Shown: one piece after another, positions 1 to 5,595 of the stretch
How the letters are laid out: the number at the start of each line of letters is the position of its first letter
Numbering within the stretch: the stretch's first letter is position 1
Source: a bacterium
Lineage (GTDB): Bacteria > Verrucomicrobiota > Verrucomicrobiia > Limisphaerales > J093
Direction: 5' to 3'
DNA length: 9,200 nucleotides
Assembly (NCBI GenBank): GCA_021784265.1
Contig: JAJXTA010000070.1
Coordinates: 1-9,200 of the forward strand
Program-made: the position numbers and the translations under genes
The notes under the pieces: model-generated
The model's input: only the letters and a program-made list of their open reading frames with translations
Databases searched by the model: none
Told to the model about the DNA's origin: nothing

Positions 1-1
1 G

Positions 2-550
2 CTGGTGGCAGACCTGACACTCCTCCGGCGCGACATTGAGTCTGGTCGCGCGCCCGCGCCGGCGTGGCGTGACCGGTTGGGTGACGTGGCGCTGAGCCTC
101 CGGCGCGTTCGCCCTGGTCAATACGCCTGGCTGGGGGGCGGCGGGCTCGCGCTGGGGGCGGTGGTGTACGCGGGCACGTCGCGGTTGGGGTGGACGGGCT
201 TGGCAGCGCTGGTGGCGGCCGGGTTGTTGCTTTACCGCTACTTGCGCAACCGCCCGTTGGAGCTGAAGGCGGCCTTGGCTCGCCGCGTCTCCCGTTATCC
301 CGAGGTGCGGTTCATTACCGCGGTCGGGCAAGACCTCACGGTGGTGGTGGATCGGCCGGCCGCGCACCTCTACGCCCGGATCGACCGGGAGACCAACGCC
401 TGCAACAAGAAGCTGTTCTTTGGCCCGCCGCTGACGGTGACGGTTCGCAGCGATCTGCCCGCCGCCGAGCGCGAGCGGCGCTTGAACGAGCCGGGGGTGT
501 GTTACGTCCGCAACGACCTTGCTGGCGGCCCGGACCCAGGCGGGCGTTGA
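2..550 (+). CDS. Two-helix membrane protein of unknown function (5' end outside the window)
   Basis: I do not recognise this family. The reading frame is open to the left edge, so the protein may begin upstream. A GTG at 5-7 is the first possible start inside the window and would give 181 residues, but no ribosome binding site can be judged. Counted from that GTG, residues 1-40 are basic and probably cytoplasmic. Two hydrophobic segments follow at about 41-57 and 61-79, separated by a very short turn, which suggests a helical hairpin. The remaining 100 or so residues form a soluble domain. It contains strand-like stretches such as FITAVGQDLTVVVDRP, then NKKLFFG, and ends with NEPGVCYVRND before a Gly/Pro-rich tail. 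The composition and the plausible membrane-hairpin-plus-domain layout support real coding. The next gene is more than 600 bases downstream, so this is probably the last gene of its transcript. Confidence 0.7.
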   Translation: MVADLTLLRRDIESGRAPAPAWRDRLGDVALSLRRVRPGQYAWLGGGGLALGAVVYAGTSRLGWTGLAALVAAGLLLYRYLRNRPLELKAALARRVSRYPEVRFITAVGQDLTVVVDRPAAHLYARIDRETNACNKKLFFGPPLTVTVRSDLPAAERERRLNEPGVCYVRNDLAGGPDPGGR

Positions 551-574
551 CTCAGGGCGGGGCGTGGGCCAACA

Positions 575-639
575 GGAGGCGGCGCTGAGGGGGCGGCCGG
601 GAGGGCCGACCCTCTCCGATCGGCCGCCTGCCCGCCTCC
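575..639. repeat. Nested inverted repeat, possible RNA hairpin downstream of gene 1
   Basis: Three concentric perfect arms are visible. GGAGGCGG (575-582) pairs with CCGCCTCC (632-639). GGCGGCCG (592-599) pairs with CGGCCGCC (621-628). GAGGG (601-605) pairs with CCCTC (610-614) around the loop CCGA. The element begins 25 bases after the stop codon of the preceding gene. No T-run follows on either strand, so it is not a classic intrinsic terminator. A transcript 3'-end structure or a structured RNA are both possible. Chance pairing is easier than usual in such GC-rich DNA, but three arms sharing one centre are suggestive. Confidence 0.45.
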
Positions 640-1100
640 GAGGAACCGATCCGCGCCGATCTGGGACGAACCCAGCCCACGACCGCCATCGTCGCTCTCC
701 CGCGGCGGTGGCGGTCCGTGGACAAATCCAAGGGGCGTACGACCGATCGAATTATCCGGGCGCGCCGCGCGCCGCCGTTCCCCCACGGCGGTTGACAAGG
801 CGGGAGGCAACGGTCTGAAGGCATACGAGTTAAATCGATTTGACTGACGCTGCGCCCTTGGCCGCGCTCCACTGGCGGCAGGTCGATTCACCTCTTCGAT
901 GGGCCGATGGGCGGCACGCCGCCCGAGTCGTTGCGGTTGCCGGGCGTGACGGTGGGCCTGCCGCCCCAAGCCCAGTGGGAGCGCGGGGCAGCGGCCAACA
1001 GCCGTCCTGGCCTCACACGGACCGCTGGGTCACCTCCCCGTCGCTCGGTTTCGGACTTTGTCACTCGCCCGGTTTCACGGCCCTGGGTGTGCCCACGCCC
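640..1100. other. Long intergenic stretch without a convincing gene
   Basis: No reading frame here has protein-like composition. The open frames on both strands are rich in Arg, Pro and Gly, as expected of random GC-rich DNA. A short hairpin, GGGCGGC (909-915) with GCCGCCC (918-924), is present but has no T-tract. A small AT-richer patch lies at about 812-842. A perfect TTGACA at 792-797 has no acceptable -10 partner. I see no tRNA or recognisable structured RNA. Confidence 0.5.
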
Positions 1101-1129
1101 TTGACCCTACCCCGGCCCACCGGTAGAAT
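1101..1129 (+). promoter_or_regulatory. Sigma70-type promoter for the glgA operon
   Basis: TTGACC (1101-1106) and TAGAAT (1124-1129) each match five of six consensus bases and are separated by exactly 17 bases. Transcription would start near 1136. That leaves about 34 bases before the leader ORF at 1170 and about 132 before glgA. This is the best promoter by eye in the window. The -10 word is followed by GCCCGC, as at the -10-like word before the kinase gene. Confidence 0.65.
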
Positions 1130-1169
1130 GCCCGCGACGTGGCGAGATTCCCGCCTCGGGGAGCAGACG

Positions 1170-1271
1170 ATGACGCGACCATGCATGAGCAACGTGGAGA
1201 TCCGGGTGGGTCGGCGTGGCGGCACCGGCGCTCGAGGCGGCCTGGCCGATGGTCGGGTTGAACCGCGATGA
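1170..1271 (+). CDS. Predicted 33-residue leader peptide overlapping the glgA start
   Basis: An ATG at 1170 is preceded by GGGGAG at 1158-1163 with a 6-base spacer, a far better ribosome binding site than anything in front of glgA. The frame runs 33 codons and its TGA (1269-1271) overlaps the glgA ATG (1268-1270) as ATGA. The peptide begins MTRPCMSNVEIRVG and is strongly basic, with seven Arg and many Gly; it shows no run of one amino acid typical of attenuation. It lies just downstream of the predicted promoter. I infer that its translation delivers ribosomes to glgA, which lacks a visible Shine-Dalgarno sequence and has an in-frame stop at 1259-1261, ruling out an upstream start. The peptide itself may have no function. 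No known family is recognised. Confidence 0.5.
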   Translation: MTRPCMSNVEIRVGRRGGTGARGGLADGRVEPR

Positions 1272-2716
1272 GAATCCTGATCGGCAGCGCCGAGCTTCAC
1301 CCCTATTCCAAGACCGGGGGGCTGGCGGATATGGCGGCGGCGCTGGCGAAGGCGCTGGCCAAGGCCGGGCATCAGGTGGGGGTGGTCACGCCCCTGTTCC
1401 GGGGGGTGCGCGAGCGGTTTCCCGAGCTCCGCCCGATGGCCAAGCCGATGCTGTTGCCCCTGGACCGCGCCACGCTCCCGGCCACGGTCTGGACGGCGCG
1501 TCCGCGGGACCACGAGACGATTTATTTCGTCGATCAACCCGCCTTGTATCAGCGGGCGGGGCTGTACCAGGAGCGGGGGGGCGAGTACGCCGACAACGCC
1601 GAGCGGTTCGGGTTTTTGTGCAAGGCGGTGGTGTATCTGGCGCGGCATCTGCCCTGGCGGCCGGAGGTGGTCCATGTGCATGACTGGCACCTGGGCTTTG
1701 TGCCGCTGTTGCTGGAACACCAGCGCCGGCACGACGGCTGGGCCCGCGCCCCGCGGCATTGTTTCACCATCCATAACCTCGCATACCAGGGCAATTACCC
1801 GCCCGCCAAGTACCCCCTCCTCAACCTGCCTTGGGACTATTTCCGACCGGACGGGGTCGAGTTCTACGGCTACCTGAGCTTCATGAAGGCTGGGATCGCC
1901 CAGGCCGACGCCCTCACCACCGTCAGCCCACAGTATGCGCGGGAGATCCTCACCCCCGAATACGGCCACGGTATGGATGGGGTCCTCCGCGCCCGGCAGG
2001 GGGTGCTCACCGGGATTCTCAACGGGGTCGATTACGACGAGTGGCGCACGCGGCGCAACCCCTTCTTGGTCCAAGCCTACTCGGCGCGGGACCTGGGGAA
2101 GAAGGTCGAGAACAAGCGGGCCGTCCAGGTCGAGTTGGGCTTGCCGGTGCGGCCGGAGGTGCCGCTGTTCGGCACGGTTTCCCGCCTGGTTGCCCAGAAG
2201 GGCTTGGAGATCGAGCTCGCCGCGCTGGAGGAGCTGCTGGCGGTGGACCTGCAGTTTGTCCTTTTGGGTTGTGGGGAGCCGGAGTTGGAAACCGCCTTTC
2301 AAGCGCTCCAGCGGCGGTATCCCGCCAAGGTTGCGGTTCGGCTGGGCTACGCCCAGGGTTTGGCGCATCGCATTGAAGCCGCCTGTGACTTCTTCCTCAT
2401 GCCCTCGCGATTCGAGCCCTGCGGCCTGAACCAGATGTACAGCCTCCGCTACGGCACCATTCCCATCGTCCACGCCACCGGCGGCCTGCAGGATTCGGTT
2501 CGTGACCCGCGGGAGGACCTGGCGGGCGCCGACGGCATCAAGTTTCATGAGTACTCGGCCGCCGCGTTGGCCAAGGCGATGCGCAAGGCTTTGGTCTTGT
2601 ATCAAACGCCCGCGTTGCTGGACCGCTTCCGGCGCAACGGCATGGCGGCGGAGTTCTCCTGGAAACAAACCGCCGAACAGTACGTCGAGGTTTACAGCCG
2701 GGTCCTGGCGGCATGA
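1268..2716 (+). CDS. glgA: Glycogen synthase (ADP-glucose type, GT5)
   Basis: This is a cytoplasmic glucosyltransferase that adds glucose from ADP-glucose to the non-reducing ends of alpha-1,4-glucan chains (EC 2.4.1.21), the elongation step of glycogen synthesis. At 482 residues it has the normal length of bacterial GlgA. The GT-B fold hallmarks are in order: the N-terminal nucleotide-sugar loop KTGGLAD at 15-21, HDWH near 138-141, HNLAYQG starting at His169, TVSRLVAQKG carrying Arg306 and Lys311 (equivalents of the E. coli pair Arg300/Lys305), and PSRFEPCGLNQMYSLRYG with Glu383, followed by ATGGLQDSV. The start is fixed by an in-frame TGA at 1259-1261. Translation is probably coupled to the overlapping leader ORF. 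The TGA overlaps the ATG of the following TPR gene. No other glycogen genes are in the window. Confidence 0.95.
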   Translation: MRILIGSAELHPYSKTGGLADMAAALAKALAKAGHQVGVVTPLFRGVRERFPELRPMAKPMLLPLDRATLPATVWTARPRDHETIYFVDQPALYQRAGLYQERGGEYADNAERFGFLCKAVVYLARHLPWRPEVVHVHDWHLGFVPLLLEHQRRHDGWARAPRHCFTIHNLAYQGNYPPAKYPLLNLPWDYFRPDGVEFYGYLSFMKAGIAQADALTTVSPQYAREILTPEYGHGMDGVLRARQGVLTGILNGVDYDEWRTRRNPFLVQAYSARDLGKKVENKRAVQVELGLPVRPEVPLFGTVSRLVAQKGLEIELAALEELLAVDLQFVLLGCGEPELETAFQALQRRYPAKVAVRLGYAQGLAHRIEAACDFFLMPSRFEPCGLNQMYSLRYGTIPIVHATGGLQDSVRDPREDLAGADGIKFHEYSAAALAKAMRKALVLYQTPALLDRFRRNGMAAEFSWKQTAEQYVEVYSRVLAA

Positions 2717-3510
2717 AGACCTTTCTGGCGCCCGGGCCCGCCGAGTTGGGGTTCTGGCTCTTCGACCTGTTGGACCCGCGGATCGGCCTGCAAAACCCGC
2801 TCTGGTTGCTGGCGGCGGGTTTCCAGCTCTGGATGCTGGTCGATGCGGTGCGGCGGCGGGAGTGGGTCTGGGCGCTGTTTATCGTCATCTTCCCCTTGCT
2901 CAACGCCATCCTGTATTTCTTTCTGGTGTACCGCGCCGCCCCTTCGGCCACGCGTGGGTTCGAGCTGCCTGGGGCCCATGACCGGCGGCGGATCAAGGAA
3001 CTCGAGGACCAAATTCATCACCTGGATAAAGCGCACCACCATTCGCAACTGGGAGACATTTATTTCCAGCAAGGGAAACTCGAGAAGGCGGCGGGGTGCT
3101 ACCGCGCCGCCTTGGAGCGGGATCCCGACGATCCGGACACCCAAGCCCACTATGGCCAATGCCTGCTGCGCGAACGTCGCCCGCAGGAAGCCCTTGGGTT
3201 GTTGGAGAAGGTCTGCGCCGCCAATCCCTCCCACGACTACGGCCATACCGCCATGGCCCTGGCCGAGACCTATCAGGCCCTCCATCGGACCGATGACGCC
3301 GTGGCTGCCTGGCAGCGGGTGCTGCAGGAACACACCTACGCCCGCGCCCGGGTGCAGTTGGCCGAGCTCTACCTGGCCAAAGGCCGCGCGCCGGACGCGC
3401 GCAAGGAATTGGAAGAGGTGGTGTCCGACGATGCCCATTCTCCGTCCTTCCAACGGCAGCGCGAGCGGGTCTGGGTGCGGCGCGCGCGGGCGTTGCTGCG
3501 TCAGGCCTAG
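2713..3510 (+). CDS. Membrane-anchored tetratricopeptide repeat protein
   Basis: The 265-residue product has an N-terminal membrane module followed by TPRs. Two hydrophobic segments lie at about 28-45 and 51-72, linked by a charged VRRRE turn. The pattern WMLVDAVRRREWVWALFIVI followed by FPLLNAILYF resembles the PLDc_N-like helical hairpin found at the start of many small bacterial membrane proteins. After a charged linker (about 85-107), roughly four TPR units span 108-243, the first two having the usual G-x-Y and A-L-x-x-DP features. TPRs mediate protein contacts, so a scaffolding role is likely, but the partner is unknown. The ATG overlaps the glgA stop as ATGA, so the two are almost certainly co-translated. 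A link with glycogen metabolism is inferred only from that coupling. Confidence 0.88.
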   Translation: MKTFLAPGPAELGFWLFDLLDPRIGLQNPLWLLAAGFQLWMLVDAVRRREWVWALFIVIFPLLNAILYFFLVYRAAPSATRGFELPGAHDRRRIKELEDQIHHLDKAHHHSQLGDIYFQQGKLEKAAGCYRAALERDPDDPDTQAHYGQCLLRERRPQEALGLLEKVCAANPSHDYGHTAMALAETYQALHRTDDAVAAWQRVLQEHTYARARVQLAELYLAKGRAPDARKELEEVVSDDAHSPSFQRQRERVWVRRARALLRQA

Positions 3511-3587
3511 ACCCGAGCCTTTCGCGCCGTTGGCGTGATCGGGTCGCCGCGCGGCCGGTCGCGTTGGCCGCACCCCGGGGTCGGAGG

Positions 3588-3617
3588 TTGCCCCCGCGGC
3601 GGTCCGCCTGGTAGCGT
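3588..3617 (+). promoter_or_regulatory. Possible promoter just before the beta-propeller gene
   Basis: TTGCCC (3588-3593) and TAGCGT (3612-3617) are separated by 18 bases. Transcription would begin near 3624, leaving only about three bases before the ATG at 3627. There is no clear Shine-Dalgarno sequence before that ATG, which fits near-leaderless translation. Both hexamers are imperfect and the region is GC-rich, so this is tentative. Read-through from the glgA operon is the alternative. Confidence 0.3.
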
Positions 3618-3626
3618 GGGCCAGAC

Positions 3627-4931
3627 ATGAATCGAGTTTGTCTGGTCGTTGGTTGGGCGTGCGCGTGGGCGGTGGCCTTGGCCGCGGAGGAGAACTGGCC
3701 CCAATTCCGGGGCCCGCGCGGGGATGGGACTTCGCTCGGCACGGGGTTGCCGTTGCACTGGGCGGAGGGGCAAAACGTGCGGTGGAAGACGGCGATTCAC
3801 GGGCGGGCGTGGTCGTCGCCCGTCCTCTGGGGCGGGCAAGTTTGGGTGAGCACCGCCACCGAGGACGGTCATGAGCGGTTTGTGGTGTGTGTGGACCGGG
3901 ATTCCGGCCGGGTGGTGCGGGACCTCAAGGTCTTCGACGTGGAGAAACCGCAGTCGATCCACCAGTTCAACACCTACGCCTCGCCCACCCCGGCCCTTGA
4001 AGCCGGGCGGCTCTATGTGACCTACGGGGCGGCCGGCACCGCCTGTCTCGACACCCGGACCGGCCACGTCTTGTGGACCCGGCGCGATTTTGTCTGCAAC
4101 CATTACCGCGGCGCCGGGTCCTCGCCGATCCTTTACCAGGGGCTGTTATTCCTCAATTTCGACGGCAGCGACCATCAGTTCATTGTGGCGCTGGATAAGG
4201 CCACGGGGCGGACGGTGTGGCGCCAGGAGCGGTCGATCGATTACCGGGACCTGGGACCCGACGGGCAGCCGCAGTTGGAGGGCGACCTCCGCAAGGCCTT
4301 CGCCACCTGCCAGGTGACCGTGCTGGAGGGGGCGCCGGTCCTGTTGAGCCAGGGCTCGAAGGCCCTCTACGCCTATGATCCGCCGACGGGGGCGGAGCTC
4401 TGGCGGGTCGAAGAACGGACCAGCTACTCTGGCAGCACCCGGCCGGTTGTGGGCGACGGCCTAGTGTTCGTGCCGAGCGGCTTCTCCAGCGGACAGGTGC
4501 TGGCGATTCGCCCGGGGCGCCGGGGCGAGGTCATCGATGCCAATACTCCTCCCCCGCCCGGCACGCAATTAGCCGTGGTGTGGAAAGCCAAACGGGCAGT
4601 CCCCAAGAAACCCTCGCTCCTCTTTTTGGGCGGCCGGCTCTTCGCCATCGACGATAACGGGGTCGCCACCTGCTGGGAGGCCACCACCGGGCGCGTGCTC
4701 TGGAACGAGCGGGTGGGCGGCAACTACTCCGCCTCGCCCTTGGCCGCCGAAGGGCATATCTACTGCTTCAGCGAGGAGGGGAAGACGACGGTCCTCGCCG
4801 CCAGCGATCGGTTCACCAAGCTGGCGGAGAACCAGCTCGAGGATGGCTTCATGGCCTCGCCCGCCGTCGCGGGCAAGGCCTTGTTTCTGCGGACCAAGAC
4901 CAGCCTGTATCGGATCGAAGTCGGTCCCTGA
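3627..4931 (+). CDS. Secreted PQQ-like beta-propeller repeat protein
   Basis: The 434-residue product has a signal peptide (about residues 1-20, MNRV start, hydrophobic core, AVALAA cleavage region) and is probably periplasmic or surface exposed. The mature protein opens with ENWPQFRGPRGDGTS, the typical beginning of the PQQ-like propeller proteins abundant in Planctomycetota and Verrucomicrobiota. Blade repeats with a D-x-x-TG-x-x-x-W core recur near DRDSGRVVRD (90-99), DTRTGHVLWT (142-151), DKATGRTVWR (190-199), DPPTGAELWR (251-260) and EATTGRVLWN (351-360). I see no quinoprotein dehydrogenase catalytic set or haem motif, so enzymatic activity and actual PQQ binding are unproven; a scaffold or ligand-binding role is equally possible. 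It lies 116 bases after the TPR gene, so a shared transcript is uncertain. The ATG is chosen because the signal peptide starts there. Confidence 0.9.
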   Translation: MNRVCLVVGWACAWAVALAAEENWPQFRGPRGDGTSLGTGLPLHWAEGQNVRWKTAIHGRAWSSPVLWGGQVWVSTATEDGHERFVVCVDRDSGRVVRDLKVFDVEKPQSIHQFNTYASPTPALEAGRLYVTYGAAGTACLDTRTGHVLWTRRDFVCNHYRGAGSSPILYQGLLFLNFDGSDHQFIVALDKATGRTVWRQERSIDYRDLGPDGQPQLEGDLRKAFATCQVTVLEGAPVLLSQGSKALYAYDPPTGAELWRVEERTSYSGSTRPVVGDGLVFVPSGFSSGQVLAIRPGRRGEVIDANTPPPPGTQLAVVWKAKRAVPKKPSLLFLGGRLFAIDDNGVATCWEATTGRVLWNERVGGNYSASPLAAEGHIYCFSEEGKTTVLAASDRFTKLAENQLEDGFMASPAVAGKALFLRTKTSLYRIEVGP

Positions 4932-4980
4932 GCGGGGCGGGCCTCCTCGTGCTGTCGGGCGTTTTCAGGGCGGGCGCACC

Positions 4981-5556
4981 TCAGCCAACAGCCCCGCGGC
5001 CGTAGTCCGGCTGTAGTTCGCGAAAGAGCCAGGCGCGGGCGAAGGCGCCGGAGTCCTTCGCCCTCTCAGGGGAAATGCCGAGCACTTCGGCCGCCTCCTG
5101 GACGGTCAAGCCGACAAAGTAACGCAGCTTGACGAGTTGGGCGGGGAGGGGGTGTTGGGCGGCGAGGCGGTCTAAGGCTTCGTTGACGGCCAGGAGCTGG
5201 TCGTCGGGTTCCAAGCGCGCGAGCTCGAGGGCGTCGATGTCGAGGCGTTGGAGGCCGCCGCCGTGGCGTTGCGCCTGCTTGCGGCGGGCCTGCTCGATCA
5301 GGATGCGTCGCATCGCCTCGGCGGCAGCGGCAAAGAAGTGGGCGCGCCCGGCGAAGCCGGGGTCGCCGCGGCCGACCAACCGCAGCCAGGCTTCGTGGAC
5401 CAGGGCCGTCGGCTGAAGGGTCTGGCCAGCGGCTTCACGGGCCAGCTTGGCCGCCGCGAGCTTGCGCAGCTCGTCATACACCAGGGGCAGCAGCTCCGCG
5501 GCGGCCTGGGGGTCGCCGGGCTGGAGCGCCGCCAGCCGCTGGGTGAGGTCGTTAAT
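4981..5556 (-). CDS. ECF-type RNA polymerase sigma factor, predicted ATT start
   Basis: This is a sigma factor of the TIGR02999 / Sigma70_ECF (PF07638) type. Region 2 covers about residues 20-95, with LPLVYDELRKLAAAKLARE and ALVHEAWLRLVG; region 4 covers about 125-180, with LRYFVGLTVQEAAEVLGISPE. The first conventional start is a GTG at 5479-5481, but it would delete the conserved N-terminus. The in-frame sequence upstream reads as the usual family opening (residues 2-26 are NDLTQRLAAL, then QPGDPQAAAELLPLV) when begun at ATT (5556-5554). That codon is preceded by GGGAG (5567-5563) with a 6-base spacer. No ATG, GTG or TTG lies between the upstream in-frame stop and the GTG. The product would be 191 residues. 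Residues 168-170, at the end of the recognition helix, are DSG where relatives typically show an RDW-like motif. It is last in the kinase operon, 39 bases after the membrane-protein gene. Confidence 0.88.
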   Translation of the reverse strand: MNDLTQRLAALQPGDPQAAAELLPLVYDELRKLAAAKLAREAAGQTLQPTALVHEAWLRLVGRGDPGFAGRAHFFAAAAEAMRRILIEQARRKQAQRHGGGLQRLDIDALELARLEPDDQLLAVNEALDRLAAQHPLPAQLVKLRYFVGLTVQEAAEVLGISPERAKDSGAFARAWLFRELQPDYGRGAVG

Positions 5557-5562
5557 AGGTTG

Positions 5563-5567
5563 CTCCC
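5563..5567 (-). promoter_or_regulatory. Ribosome binding site supporting the ATT start of the sigma gene
   Basis: On the minus strand GGGAG is followed by the six bases CAACCT and then ATT. Position and sequence are those of a normal Shine-Dalgarno site. It has no other start codon to serve, and this decides the start chosen for the sigma factor. Confidence 0.6.
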
Positions 5568-5595
5568 GGGTTGTGCCTGAGTAAGGCCGGAACCG

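Noticed and set aside
792..797. Perfect TTGACA in the intergenic region
   Set aside because: No acceptable -10 hexamer lies 16-18 bases downstream; the nearest AT-rich words are 24 or more bases away, and no gene follows closely.
502..969. Open frames on both strands between gene 1 and glgA
   Set aside because: Their products are dominated by Arg, Pro and Gly with no family signature or credible ribosome site.
1061..2668. 535-codon open frame antisense to glgA
   Set aside because: It lies opposite a clear glgA with all family motifs and has no domain-like features. Strong GC bias at codon position 3 keeps antisense frames open.
4932..4980. Bidirectional terminator between the converging propeller and sigma genes
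   Set aside because: The short gap contains direct G-rich repeats around a TTTT but no inverted repeat with a T-tract on either strand.
5479..5481. GTG as the start of the sigma factor
   Set aside because: It would remove the conserved family N-terminus, and it has no ribosome site at the right distance; the ATT at 5556 fits both.
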